Source of the DNA: Azotobacter salinestris
GTDB lineage: Bacteria; Pseudomonadota; Gammaproteobacteria; Pseudomonadales; Pseudomonadaceae
Assembly: GCF_009363155.1 (NCBI RefSeq)
Contig: NZ_CP045302.1
Span: forward strand, 3,021,001-3,085,000
Length of the DNA stretch: 64,000 nt
Direction of reading: 5' to 3'
The notes beneath the pieces were generated by a model. That model saw only the letters and a program-made list of their open reading frames with translations, searched no databases and had not been told where the DNA came from. Below, one piece after another: positions 43,633-53,208 of the stretch (within the stretch, counting starts at the first letter, position 1; each line of letters starts with the position of its first letter). The position numbers and the translations under genes were made by a program.

Positions 43633-44700
43633 ATCGATCTGCTGCTGATCGGGGCCGGACACAGCCATCTGGGCGTGCTCCGGCGCTGGGCCCGGGGACG
43701 CCGGCCGAAAGGGCGTCTCGGATTGGTCAATGCCGTGCCGCAGGCCTGGTATGCGGGTGCCTTGCCGGGCCTGCTCGCCGGGCGCCAGGCGCCGCAGGAC
43801 TGCTGCATCGAATTGGAGCCGCTGTGCCGGGCGGCGGGCGTCGAGCTGATCATCGGCGAGGTGCGCAGGCTGCAGGCCGAAACCCGCGAGCTGCAACTGG
43901 CCGATGGCCAGCTACTGCGGGCCGAGTGGCTGTCGCTGAACGTCGGCGCCGGGCGGCTCGCACCGCCGCAGCAGGACGGGCGCATGGAGATGCTGTCGGT
44001 CAAGCCGTTCGCCGCTTTCCTCGAGGGCTGGCAGCGCTGGCGGCAGGAGCCGACGCCGGTGGCGATCATCGGCGGCGGGCCGGCCGGGGTCGAACTGGCC
44101 CTGGCGCTGGCCGGACAGGTGCCGGGGCTGTCGCTGTTCTGCGCCGGGCCGCTGCTCGAGGGGAGCGCGGCGGGGCTGCGCCTGCGCGCCCTTGGCGCGC
44201 TGCGCCGGCACGGCGTGTGGGTGCGCGAGTACTGCCCGATCAGCAGGGTCGACGGGCAGCTCCTGCTCAGCGCCGGGGAACCGGTCTGGCAGGGCGCGCG
44301 CCTGCTGCTGGCCAGCGACGCCGCGGCGCCCGCCTGGCTGGCGCAGAGCGGGCTGGTCTGCGATGCGGATGGCTTTGTGCAGGTCGGTGCGACCCTGCAG
44401 AGCCTGTCCCATCCGCAGATCTTCGCCAGCGGCGACTGCGCCGCGCTGCCCGGTGTGCAGCGCAGCGCCTTCCAGGCCCTGCGCCAGGCGCCGGTGCTCA
44501 GTCACAACCTGCGCGCGGTGCTGGCCGGCCGCGCCTTGCACCACTATCGGCCGCAGCGGCAGAGCCTGCTCCTGCTCGCCACCGGCGATGGCGGGGCGCT
44601 GCTCGGCTGGCATGGCTGGAGCGCTGGCGGGCGCTTCTGCGGCTACTGGCGGGAGTGGCTGGACCGGCGCTTCATGCGCCGCCATGCTCTGGGTGGCTGA
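43633..44700 (+). CDS. NAD(P)/FAD-dependent oxidoreductase with non-standard start
   Basis: About 355 aa. FAD motif DLLLIGAGHSHLGVLRRW at the very N-terminus, second dinucleotide motif VAIIGGGPAGVELALALAG near residue 140, and HPQIFASGDCAAL near residue 265, as in NADH-dehydrogenase-II/SelD-associated oxidoreductases. The frame has a TGA at 43618 and no ATG/GTG/TTG before the FAD motif; the first GTG (43675) would delete it. GGGAGG at 43622-43627 points to an ATC (43633) or CTG (43639) start, or a start lost by mutation. Otherwise intact. Confidence 0.75.
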   Translation: MDLLLIGAGHSHLGVLRRWARGRRPKGRLGLVNAVPQAWYAGALPGLLAGRQAPQDCCIELEPLCRAAGVELIIGEVRRLQAETRELQLADGQLLRAEWLSLNVGAGRLAPPQQDGRMEMLSVKPFAAFLEGWQRWRQEPTPVAIIGGGPAGVELALALAGQVPGLSLFCAGPLLEGSAAGLRLRALGALRRHGVWVREYCPISRVDGQLLLSAGEPVWQGARLLLASDAAAPAWLAQSGLVCDADGFVQVGATLQSLSHPQIFASGDCAALPGVQRSAFQALRQAPVLSHNLRAVLAGRALHHYRPQRQSLLLLATGDGGALLGWHGWSAGGRFCGYWREWLDRRFMRRHALGG

Positions 44701-44760
44701 GGCGAGGGAAGACGTGTCTGGGATGGCGCCAGGAAGCCTTGTTCCCGCGTGCCGTCCGGC

Positions 44761-46719
44761 TCAGTCGGCCAGGATCTTCTGCGGCTGCACGGCCACTGTC
44801 CGGAACAGCTCCTCCGCCGGCTGCGGCCGGCCGAAGAGATAGCCCTGGCCCAGCTGGCACTGATTGCGCTCGAGGAATTCCGCCTGCTCGGGATGCTCGA
44901 TGCCCTCGGCGAGCACGCTCAGGCCCAGGCTCTGGGCGAGCACGATCACCGAGCGGGCGATGGCGACGTCCTTGCCGTCGGACGGCAGGCCGGCGACGAA
45001 GCCGCGGTCGATCTTCAGCTTGTCCACCGGCATGCTCTTCAGGCGCTGCAGCGAGGAATGGCCGGTGCCGAAGTCGTCGATCGCCAGGCGCACGCCCAGG
45101 TCGCGCAGCCGCTGGAGCTGGCGGCGGGCGCTGTCCGGGTCGTCCATCACCGCGCTCTCGGTGATCTCCAGCTCCAGATGACGCGCCTCCAGGCCGGTGC
45201 GGGCGAGAATCTCGGCGACCTGCAGGTCCAGCCGGCCGCGGCCGAACAGGCGGGTGGAGATGTTCGTTGCGACGACTTCGAGCCTGCGGCCGGCCTTCAG
45301 CCAGCTGCGCATCTGCCGGCAGGCCTGTTCCAGCACCCAGAGGTCGATGGCGCCGATCAGGCCGTTCTCCTCGGCGACCGGGATGAACTCGCCGGGCGGC
45401 ACCAGGCCGCGCTCGGGGTGCTGCCAGCGCACCAGCGCCTCGGTGCTGACCATCTGCCCGCTCCTCAGGTCGTGAACCGGCTGGTAGTGGACGCGCAGCT
45501 CGCCATGCTCGAGGGCATGGCGCAGGGCGGCGATCAGCTCGACGCGCTGGCGGGCGTAGGTGGTCAGCTCCTGGCTGTAGAAGGCGTAGGTGGCGCGTCC
45601 GTCGCTCTTGGCCTTGTGCAGGGCGGAGTCGGCATTGCGCATTGCCTGCTCGAGGCTCTGTGCGTCGCCGGGGAACAGGCTGATGCCGATGCTGGCGCCG
45701 ATCAGCAGCTTGTGGTTCTCCAGGTCGATGGGCTGGTTCAGCGCCTCGAGGAGGGTGGTGGCCAGGGTGGCGGCCTGTTGCGGCGGGCAGTTCTCGCAGA
45801 GCAGGCCGAACTCGTCGCCGCCCAGGTGGGCGAAGGTCATGCCCTGGCGTACCACGTGGTAGACCAGGTGCTGACTGATGTTCTTGAGCAGCTGATCGCC
45901 GAGCTTGTGGCCGAGACTCTCGTTGATGTGCTTGAAGTGATCGAGGTCGAGCAGCAGGACCGCGCCCTGACCCTTCTCCAGGCGGGCCCGCTCCAGGGCG
46001 TGCTGGATGCGCTCCTTGAACAGCAGGCGGTTCGGCAGGCCGGTCAGCGGGTCGTAGTGGGCCAGGTAGTCGAGTTCGGCCTGGGAGCGCTTGATCATCG
46101 ACAGGTCGGAGAACACCGCCACATAGTGGCTGATGCTACCGTCCTCGTTGCGGATGGCGCGGATGCTCTGCCACTGCGGATACAGCTCGCCGCTCTTGCG
46201 GCGGTTCCAGATCTCGCCGCTCCATTCGGCGCGCTGGCGCAGGGAGTGCCACATCTTCCGGTAGAATTCCCCGTCGTGCCGACCGGACTTGAAGAGCGAG
46301 GGCATCCGCCCCAGCACCTCGGCCTCGGCGTAGCCGGTGATCCGGGTGAAGGCCCGGTTGACATAGACGATCCGCTGGCTCGCATCGGTGACCAGCACGC
46401 CTTCGAGGGTGCTGTCGAACACCGCGGAGGCCTGGCGCAGGCTGGCGGCATGGGCACTGCGGTCGGCGAGCTGGCGGCGGCCGATGAAGTAGAACAGCAG
46501 GGCGGTGAAGAGAATGGAGACGATGCCCCTGAGCGTCTGCCAAGCGTTCAGATCCGAGCTATCTTCGAGCAGGGAGATCAACAGCCAGTCGCTGGCGGTG
46601 ATCCACAGGAGGGAGAGGAGTACGTAGGCCAGGCAGGCGAGCAGCAGGGGGAGGCGCCTTTTCATCGGCAAGGCTCTGATCCATGACTGCCGGATAGGAT
46701 GATCGTGCTGTGGAAACAT
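44761..46719 (-). CDS. PAS-GGDEF-EAL cyclic-di-GMP protein
   Basis: 652 aa, inner membrane. Two membrane helices ([23 protein letters not shown] and [16 protein letters not shown]), a PAS domain (about 95-215), GGDEF intact at 300-304 but without an RxxD inhibitory site, and EAL intact at 427-429 with [10 protein letters not shown] and AEGIE. Both synthesis and hydrolysis of c-di-GMP are possible. Start uncertain: ATG 46719 or ATG 46665, neither with a strong ribosome-binding site. c-di-GMP controls alginate and cyst formation in this group, so relevance to polymer genes is plausible. Confidence 0.9.
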   Translation of the reverse strand: MFPQHDHPIRQSWIRALPMKRRLPLLLACLAYVLLSLLWITASDWLLISLLEDSSDLNAWQTLRGIVSILFTALLFYFIGRRQLADRSAHAASLRQASAVFDSTLEGVLVTDASQRIVYVNRAFTRITGYAEAEVLGRMPSLFKSGRHDGEFYRKMWHSLRQRAEWSGEIWNRRKSGELYPQWQSIRAIRNEDGSISHYVAVFSDLSMIKRSQAELDYLAHYDPLTGLPNRLLFKERIQHALERARLEKGQGAVLLLDLDHFKHINESLGHKLGDQLLKNISQHLVYHVVRQGMTFAHLGGDEFGLLCENCPPQQAATLATTLLEALNQPIDLENHKLLIGASIGISLFPGDAQSLEQAMRNADSALHKAKSDGRATYAFYSQELTTYARQRVELIAALRHALEHGELRVHYQPVHDLRSGQMVSTEALVRWQHPERGLVPPGEFIPVAEENGLIGAIDLWVLEQACRQMRSWLKAGRRLEVVATNISTRLFGRGRLDLQVAEILARTGLEARHLELEITESAVMDDPDSARRQLQRLRDLGVRLAIDDFGTGHSSLQRLKSMPVDKLKIDRGFVAGLPSDGKDVAIARSVIVLAQSLGLSVLAEGIEHPEQAEFLERNQCQLGQGYLFGRPQPAEELFRTVAVQPQKILAD

Positions 46720-46810
46720 TTCTTATCCAAAGAAGCGCGGGTTTTCCAGCCGAGTGCGCTTGACAACGAGGCTCATATGGGCCGCTGTTCGACTACCGAG
46801 GCATACACGC

Positions 46811-48001
46811 ATGTGGTACGACGGTTTTCTCGATCTGCCGCCCTGGCAGCTCATCATAGTGACCTTGCTGCTCACGCATTTGACCGTGGTCAGCGTCACT
46901 GTGTATTTGCATCGTTATTCGGCGCATCGTGCGCTGGATCTACATCCGGCTGTGAAGCACTTCTTTCGTTTATGGCTGTGGCTGACCACCGGCATGAACA
47001 CCCGCGAGTGGACCGCCGTCCACCGCAAGCACCATGCCCGCTGCGAGACGCCGGAGGATCCGCACAGCCCCCGGCACAAGGGGCTGGCGAACGTCCTGTG
47101 GCGGGGCGCCGAGCTGTACAAGGCGGAAGCGGGCAATGCCGAGACGCTGCGCATCTACGGCAAGAACTGTCCGGACGACTGGATCGAGCGGCAGGTCTAC
47201 TCGCGCTTTCCCAACGGCGGGGCGACGCTCATGCTGCTGATCGACCTGATGCTGTTCGGCGTGCTCGGCCTGACCGTCTGGGCCGTGCAGATGATGTGGA
47301 TCCCGTTCTGGGCCGCCGGCGTGGTCAACGGGCTCGGCCATGCCGTGGGCTACCGCAATTTCGAATGCCGCGACGCCGCCACCAATCTGGTGCCCTGGGG
47401 CATCCTGATCGGTGGCGAGGAGTTGCACAACAACCACCATACCTATCCCGGTTCGGCCAAGCTCTCGGTCCGCGCCTGGGAGCTCGACATGGGCTGGGCC
47501 TGGATTCGCCTGCTGGTCCTGCTGGGGCTGGCCGAGGTCAGGCGCACCGCGCCGGTCGCCCACCGGGTGGCAGGCAAGCGCCATCTGGACATGGATACCG
47601 CCAGGGCGCTCCTCAACAACCGCTTCCAGATCATGGCGCATTACCGCAACCGGGTGATCGCCCCGCAGGTGCGCATGGAGGAGGCCCTGGCCGAGGCGTC
47701 GGTGCGCCATCTGTTCCACAGGGCCAAGGGACTGCTGGCGCGCGAGACCAGCCTGCTCGAGGCAAGCCAGCAGGTGCGCATCCAGTCGCTCCTCAAGCAG
47801 AGCCAGACGCTCCGGGTGGTCTACGAGCAGCGCCTGGCGCTGCAGCAGATCTGGAGCCGGACCAGCACCAACGGTCAGGAGCTGCTCGCCGCGATCGGGA
47901 CCTGGATCCACGAGGCCGAGGCCAGTGGCATCCAGTCCCTGCGCGAGTTCGCCGAGCACCTGAAGACCTATTCGCTGCGTCCCGCTGCGACGCTTGCCTG
48001 A
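46811..48001 (+). CDS. Acyl-CoA / fatty acid delta-9 desaturase
   Basis: 396 aa. The three histidine boxes of membrane di-iron desaturases are present: HRYSAHR (34-40), HRKHH (71-75), HNNHH (about 210). Hydrophobic segments lie between them. The C-terminal 130 residues are a helical extension typical of the pseudomonad enzyme. ATG 46811 gives the conserved MWYDGFLDLP start. Introduces a double bond in membrane fatty acids. Confidence 0.93.
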   Translation: MWYDGFLDLPPWQLIIVTLLLTHLTVVSVTVYLHRYSAHRALDLHPAVKHFFRLWLWLTTGMNTREWTAVHRKHHARCETPEDPHSPRHKGLANVLWRGAELYKAEAGNAETLRIYGKNCPDDWIERQVYSRFPNGGATLMLLIDLMLFGVLGLTVWAVQMMWIPFWAAGVVNGLGHAVGYRNFECRDAATNLVPWGILIGGEELHNNHHTYPGSAKLSVRAWELDMGWAWIRLLVLLGLAEVRRTAPVAHRVAGKRHLDMDTARALLNNRFQIMAHYRNRVIAPQVRMEEALAEASVRHLFHRAKGLLARETSLLEASQQVRIQSLLKQSQTLRVVYEQRLALQQIWSRTSTNGQELLAAIGTWIHEAEASGIQSLREFAEHLKTYSLRPAATLA

Positions 48002-48093
48002 GAGGCCGCGAACTTTGTCGGCGGCCGCTGATCTGATAGCCGTCGCCCGTGGGGCGACGGCGGTTGTCGTTCAGGTCGAGGGAGTGGGATGGC

Positions 48094-49080
48094 ATGAGCC
48101 TCAAGGGGGCACCGATTACCCGCAGGCGGCGGGCATCCGGACGGGGAGAGGCATCGGCCCTGCGGCAGGCGCAGGCCGAGTTGCGCCGCCTGAAGGCCCG
48201 CGAACAGCTGTTCGGCAACTTGCTGGCCAGCGTCAATGCAGTGCTCTGGGCCTGTGACTGGCAGGCGCGGCGCATGCTCTACCTCAGCCCGGCCTACGAG
48301 CGGATCTTCGGTCGTCCGGCCAAGTCGCTGCCCGACGCCCTGAGCGGCTGGCTGGAGTGCGTGCACCCGGGCGACCGCGACTACGTTCTGGGCAGCCTCG
48401 ACCAGGTGCTCGACAAGGGGGCCATCGAACAGCGCGAGTACCGCATCATCCGCGGCGATGGCCAGCTGCGCTGGCTGAACGACAAATGCTACTGCGGCGA
48501 TCCGGACGAGGACGGACAGGCGCGGATCATCGTCGGCCTCGCCGAGGACATCACCGAGCGCAAGCAGCTGGAAGGCGAACTGCAGCGCTTGGCCAGCACC
48601 GACGGGCTGACCCGCAGCAGCAATCGCCGGCATTTCTTCGAGTGCGCCCAGCGCGAACTGCAGCTCGCACGCCAGTACGGCACGCCGCTGGCCTTTCTGC
48701 TGCTGGACATCGACGACTTCAAGCGAATCAACGACACCCGTGGTCATCAGGTCGGCGACCAGGTGCTGCAGCGACTGGCCGACTGCTGTGCCGCGACGCT
48801 GCGCGGCGGCGACCTGTTCGGACGCATCGGCGGCGAGGAGTTTGCCGCACTGTTTCCCCACTGCCGTCCGGAGCAGGCCCTGCCGATCGCCGAGCGCCTG
48901 CAGCGGAGAATCGGGCAACTGCTGTTCGAGGCCGGCGGCGAGCCCTTCCGCATCACCGTCAGCCAGGGGCTGGTCGGCCTGGAGGCCGACGATGCCGACC
49001 TGGGGGCGCTCTATGCGCGCGCCGACGCGGCCATGTACCAGGCCAAGCGGCAGGGCAAGAACCGCATCGTCCGGCTCTAG
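48094..49080 (+). CDS. PAS-GGEEF diguanylate cyclase
   Basis: 328 aa, soluble. A short coiled coil, a PAS/PAC pair (about 38-160), and a C-terminal GGDEF domain with GGEEF signature preceded by RGGD (RxxD inhibitory site, five residues before), so an active, product-inhibited cyclase is expected. The DxLT segment reads DGLTRSSNRR. ATG 48094 after GGGAG. Confidence 0.9.
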   Translation: MSLKGAPITRRRRASGRGEASALRQAQAELRRLKAREQLFGNLLASVNAVLWACDWQARRMLYLSPAYERIFGRPAKSLPDALSGWLECVHPGDRDYVLGSLDQVLDKGAIEQREYRIIRGDGQLRWLNDKCYCGDPDEDGQARIIVGLAEDITERKQLEGELQRLASTDGLTRSSNRRHFFECAQRELQLARQYGTPLAFLLLDIDDFKRINDTRGHQVGDQVLQRLADCCAATLRGGDLFGRIGGEEFAALFPHCRPEQALPIAERLQRRIGQLLFEAGGEPFRITVSQGLVGLEADDADLGALYARADAAMYQAKRQGKNRIVRL

Positions 49081-49337
49081 CCTGTGCCTGCGGGCCCTCT
49101 CCTGCATGTTTCTGCAGGGATTTTCCATACATGCTCGGCTGACAAGAGTCAATAAATAATAAGTATCTAGCCGCTTCGTATATCCTGTCTATTCTCCATC
49201 TTCAGGCCCGGCTATCGTTGGCGCGGCTCCTGCGTGACGGTCGCAGGGTGCTCAATGGCTCTGCACATGACCTGTCCTGGGGAGCACAGGCCATGCTGCT
49301 GCAGTGCCACTCGAAAATAAGAATGGAGAATAACAAG

Positions 49338-50606
49338 ATGACAAAAGCCACCCTGGCGCTGGCTGTGTCGGCCGGTATTCTGGGCCTGTCGGTGAGCCAG
49401 CAGGCTGCTGCCGAGTTTTTCAAGGACAGCAAGGCCAGCCTGGAGCTGCGCAACTTCTACATGAACAAGGATTTTCGCGACGAGGTCAGCGCTGCTCGCA
49501 ATCAGCAGTCCAAACAGGATGAATGGGCACAGGGATTCATCCTGAAGTACGAGTCCGGTTACACCGAAGGGCCGGTCGGCTTCGGCCTCGACGTGCTCGG
49601 TCTGGTGGGCGTGAAACTGAATTCGAGTCCGGGCGAGGCCGGAACCGGCTTGCTGCCGGGCGGGTACAACAACCGGGCGCCGGACGACTACAGCGAGCTG
49701 GGCGTGACCGGCAAGGTCCGCTACTCCAAGAGCGAGCTCAAGGTCGGCACCCTGCTGCCGAAGAACCCGGTACTGGTCTACAACGATACCCGCCTGCTGC
49801 CGCAGACCTTCCAGGGTGGCAACCTGCAGATCAAGGAGATCGAGGGATTGACCCTGGACTTCGGCTATCTGGACCAGGTCAACTACCGGAACTCCACCAA
49901 CAATGAGGAAATGGGTCTGGTCAGCGCCAACCGGCGCAACATCACCATCAAGCCCGGTGGCGAGAACGAGGCGAACTTCTTCATGTACGGCGGCGCCACC
50001 TACCAGGTGACCAAGGCTCTGACCGCCACCTACTACTACGGCGAGCTGGACGACCTCTACAAGCAGCACGCCTTCAACCTGGTGCATGTGCTGCCGCTCG
50101 GCAAGAACTCGCTGAAGACCGACCTGCGCTACGCCCGCTCCACGGACGATGGTGAGGCCCATGTCGACAACCATGCCTTCGGCCTGCTGACCACCTACGC
50201 CATGGGCGCTCACAAGTTCGGCCTGGGCCTGCAGAAGATGCAGGGCGATACCGGTTTCGCGCAGATCAACGGCACCGACCCCTTCCTGGTCAACTACATC
50301 CAGGTCAACGATTTCGCCAACGCCGACGAGCGCTCCTGGCAGCTGCGCTACGACTACGACTTCGCGGCGCTCGGCATCCCGGGCCTGACCTTCATGACCC
50401 GTTACGTTTCCGGCGACCATGTCGACCGCGGCCCGGGCTCCGACGGCAAGGAATGGGAACGTGATACGGATATCGCCTACGTGTTCCAGAGCGGCATGCT
50501 GAAGAACCTGAGCCTGAAGTGGCGTAACGCTACCATGCGCAGCAACTTCGTCCGCGACGTCGACGAAAATCGTCTGATCGTCAGCTACACCCTGCCGCTG
50601 ATGTAA
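49338..50606 (+). CDS. OprD-family outer-membrane porin
   Basis: 422 aa. Signal peptide (MTKATLALAVSAGILGLSVSQQAAA), then an 18-strand OprD-type barrel: FFKDSKASLELRNFYMNKDFRD, GLDVLGLVGVKLNSS, RYSKSELKVGTLLPKNPVL and the C-terminal terminal strand ending LIVSYTLPLM. Uptake of small carboxylates or amino acids in pseudomonads; ligand unknown. GGAG 9 bases upstream of ATG 49338. Confidence 0.92.
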   Translation: MTKATLALAVSAGILGLSVSQQAAAEFFKDSKASLELRNFYMNKDFRDEVSAARNQQSKQDEWAQGFILKYESGYTEGPVGFGLDVLGLVGVKLNSSPGEAGTGLLPGGYNNRAPDDYSELGVTGKVRYSKSELKVGTLLPKNPVLVYNDTRLLPQTFQGGNLQIKEIEGLTLDFGYLDQVNYRNSTNNEEMGLVSANRRNITIKPGGENEANFFMYGGATYQVTKALTATYYYGELDDLYKQHAFNLVHVLPLGKNSLKTDLRYARSTDDGEAHVDNHAFGLLTTYAMGAHKFGLGLQKMQGDTGFAQINGTDPFLVNYIQVNDFANADERSWQLRYDYDFAALGIPGLTFMTRYVSGDHVDRGPGSDGKEWERDTDIAYVFQSGMLKNLSLKWRNATMRSNFVRDVDENRLIVSYTLPLM

Positions 50607-50772
50607 CTCCCCGGGGCGGCCATGCCGCCTCCTCCCGACGCTCCCATCCGTCAGGGCGGGAGCGGCCGGAGTCGCCGCATTCTCGCATCGTGCTCGTCCC
50701 CGGCGCCGCCGGGCGTTGAAAAAGCTGTTGTCTCTAAATAGCTTATGCCCAGCGCAACCGAGCTTCCTGCCC

Positions 50773-51096
50773 ATGACCGAAACCACTTCTGCCATCGACA
50801 TCCAGCGCCTGCGCGAATCTGCCGGTCAGGCCGAGCAGTTGCTCAAGGTGCTGGCCAATCCGGATCGCCTCATGCTGCTCTGCCAGCTGTCCCACGGCGA
50901 ACGCAACGTCGGCGAGCTGGAGGCCCTGCTGGGCATCCGCCAGCCGACCCTGTCTCAACAGCTTGGCGTGCTGCGCCGCGAAGGGCTGGTGGAAACCCGC
51001 CGCGACGGCAAGCAGATCCATTACCGGATCAGCAGCCCGCAGGCCCTGGCGGTGATCGAAACGCTTTACCGGCTGTTCTGCGCCGATGGACACTGA
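50773..51096 (+). CDS. ArsR-family regulator, possible BigR/SqrR-type persulfide sensor
   Basis: 107 aa winged helix: LKVLANPDRLMLLCQLSHGERNVGELEALLGIRQPTLSQQLGVLRREGLVETRRDGKQIHY. The metal-site ELCVCDL is absent; instead one Cys sits in LLCQL and one near the C-terminus (LFCADGH), the two positions used by BigR/SqrR for sulfide sensing. No sulfur gene is adjacent. ATG 50773 lacks a clear ribosome-binding site; a TTG at 50716 is an alternative start. Confidence 0.8.
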   Translation: MTETTSAIDIQRLRESAGQAEQLLKVLANPDRLMLLCQLSHGERNVGELEALLGIRQPTLSQQLGVLRREGLVETRRDGKQIHYRISSPQALAVIETLYRLFCADGH

Positions 51097-51104
51097 GCGG
51101 CTGC

Positions 51105-52211
51105 TCAGCGCCGTCGTGCGGCCGGCTGCTGCTGGGTGATGCAGTGGATGTTGCCGCCGCCGAGGAGAATCTCCCGGCCGGGCAGCATCAGCACCTCGCG
51201 GCCGGGGAACAGCTGCCGGAGGAGGGCCTCGGCCTCGGCGTCGCGCGGGTCGTCGAAGGCCGGCGCGATGATGCCGTGGTTGACGATCAGGAAATTCACA
51301 TAGGAGGCGGCCAGGCGGATCGAAGGATCGCGCGGCTGGCTGCCGGCGACCAGATCGACGCCGGCGCATTCCTCCTCGCTGGCGTACAGCGGGCCGGGAA
51401 TCGGCATCCGGTGCACGCGCAGGGTGCGGCCGCGGGCGTCGCGGACATGTTCGAGCAACTCCAGGGCCGCCCGGCAGCGCGGGTGGTTGGGGTCCTGGGG
51501 ATCGTCGGTCCAGGCAAGCAGCACTTCGCCGGGGCGCACGAAGCAGCAGAAGTTGTCGACGTGGCCGTCGGTCTCGTCGTTGTACAGTCCCAGCGGCAGC
51601 CAGATCACCCGCTCGATGGCCAGGTGCTCGGCGAGCACGGCCTCGATCTCCGCGCGCGACAGGTGCGGATTGCGGTTCGGGTTGAGCAGGCATTCCTCAG
51701 TGGTGAGCAGGGTGCCTTCGCCATCGACATGGATGGCGCCGCCCTCCAGCACGAAGCCTTCGGTGCGGTAGCGGGCACAGCGTTCGAGGCCGAGGATCTT
51801 GCGCGCCACCTGGTCGTCGCGGTTCCAGGGTGCGTACAGGCCGCCGGCGAAGCCGCCCCAGGCGTTGAAGGTCCAGTCCACGCCGCGCACCTCGTCGGCG
51901 TCGTCGACCACGAAGGTCGGTCCGGTGTCGCGCACCCAGGCATCGTCGCTGCCCAGCTCGACCACCCGGATGTCGGCGCCGGCGAGGCGGGCGCAGGCGT
52001 TCTCGTACTGGGCGGCGGAGACGCCGACAGTCACCGGCTCGAAGCGGGCGATGGCGCGGGCCACCATGGCGAAGGCGGCCTGCGCCGGCTTGCCGCCGAG
52101 CCGCCAGTTGTCCGGGCGCTCCGGCCAGATCATCCAGGTCTGGCTGTGCGCTTCCCACTCGGCGGGCATGCGGAAACCGTCGGCACGCGGCGTGCTGGTC
52201 AGGGTTCGCAT
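51105..52211 (-). CDS. aguA: Agmatine deiminase
   Basis: 368 aa, the exact length of the P. aeruginosa enzyme. Converts agmatine to N-carbamoylputrescine. Motifs [28 protein letters not shown] (catalytic His) and the C-terminal [15 protein letters not shown] with the catalytic Cys. ATG 52211 is chosen over one four codons upstream because it gives the conserved [12 protein letters not shown] start. Lies 15 bp after aguB in one operon. Confidence 0.96.
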   Translation of the reverse strand: MRTLTSTPRADGFRMPAEWEAHSQTWMIWPERPDNWRLGGKPAQAAFAMVARAIARFEPVTVGVSAAQYENACARLAGADIRVVELGSDDAWVRDTGPTFVVDDADEVRGVDWTFNAWGGFAGGLYAPWNRDDQVARKILGLERCARYRTEGFVLEGGAIHVDGEGTLLTTEECLLNPNRNPHLSRAEIEAVLAEHLAIERVIWLPLGLYNDETDGHVDNFCCFVRPGEVLLAWTDDPQDPNHPRCRAALELLEHVRDARGRTLRVHRMPIPGPLYASEEECAGVDLVAGSQPRDPSIRLAASYVNFLIVNHGIIAPAFDDPRDAEAEALLRQLFPGREVLMLPGREILLGGGNIHCITQQQPAARRR

Positions 52212-52225
52212 CGGCTCACCCATCC

Positions 52226-53104
52226 TCAGGACTCCAGGCTGCCGTCGAGGGTCTTGATCGCGCCGTACAGGTTGGGCCGGCGGTCGCGGAACACCCCCCA
52301 GGCGCTGCGGATGTGCTCCAGGCGGTCGAGGTCGAAGCTGTGCACCAGCACGCCTTCCTCGGTTTCGCCGAGTTCCTCGACCTTGGCGCCGAACTGGTCG
52401 GCGATGAACGACGAGCCATAGAAGTCGATGTGGTAGTCCTCCTGCACCTCGCGGCCGATGCGGTTGCTGGCGATCAGCGGGGTCAGGTTGGCGCCGGCGT
52501 GGCCCTGCTGCACGCGCTGCCAGTGATCGCGCGAGACGATGCTCGGGTCGTGGGGTTCGCTGCCGATGGCGGTGGGGTAGAGCAGCAGCTCGGCGCCGTT
52601 CAGGACCATGCTGCGCGCGCTTTCCGGGAACCACTGGTCCCAGCAGATGGCCACGCCGATCCGGCCGTAGCGGGTCTGCCAGACCTTGAAGCCGGTGTCG
52701 CCGGGGTTGAAATAGTACTTCTCGTGGTAGCCGGGGCCGTCCGGGATGTGGCTCTTGCGGTAGAGGCCGAGCATCCGCCCGTCCGCGTCGAGGAGGGCGA
52801 TGCTGTTGAAGCGCGCCCGCCCGGCCCGCTCATAGAAGCTGATCGGCAGCACCACACACAATTCGGCGGCGATTTTCTGGAAGTGGCGGATGGCCGGGTT
52901 TTCCTCGACCGGGGTGGCCAACTGCAGGTAGTCCGGGTTCGGCTTCTGGCAGAAATAGGGGGTCTCGAACAGCTCCTGGAGCAGGATGACCTGCGCCCCC
53001 CTGGCCGCGGCCTCTCGCACCAGCCGTTCGGCATTGGCGATGTTGGCGGCGCGATCCCAGGAGCAGGCCATCTGGGTGGCGGCGACGGTGACGATGCGGG
53101 ACAT
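52226..53104 (-). CDS. aguB: N-carbamoylputrescine amidohydrolase
   Basis: 292-aa nitrilase-superfamily enzyme that converts N-carbamoylputrescine to putrescine. Catalytic triad: Glu in [11 protein letters not shown], Lys in YRKSHIPDG, Cys in [10 protein letters not shown]. First gene of aguBA, with GAGG 5 bases before the ATG. The aguR repressor gene usual before aguB in Pseudomonas is not here; spuI follows upstream instead. Confidence 0.96.
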   Translation of the reverse strand: MSRIVTVAATQMACSWDRAANIANAERLVREAAARGAQVILLQELFETPYFCQKPNPDYLQLATPVEENPAIRHFQKIAAELCVVLPISFYERAGRARFNSIALLDADGRMLGLYRKSHIPDGPGYHEKYYFNPGDTGFKVWQTRYGRIGVAICWDQWFPESARSMVLNGAELLLYPTAIGSEPHDPSIVSRDHWQRVQQGHAGANLTPLIASNRIGREVQEDYHIDFYGSSFIADQFGAKVEELGETEEGVLVHSFDLDRLEHIRSAWGVFRDRRPNLYGAIKTLDGSLES

Positions 53105-53208
53105 GACGACCTCATGGCAACGGATGGGCGTGAACCCTCAAGCTGGCAGAGGATGATGCCGGGGTCAAATGACGAAGGGGCGCGGTCGCTCGGCCGCCGT
53201 CCCTCCGC

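Noticed and set aside
44749-46686. Long plus-strand frame opposite the PAS-GGDEF-EAL gene
   Set aside because: Antisense shadow; the minus-strand protein has complete PAS, GGDEF and EAL domains.
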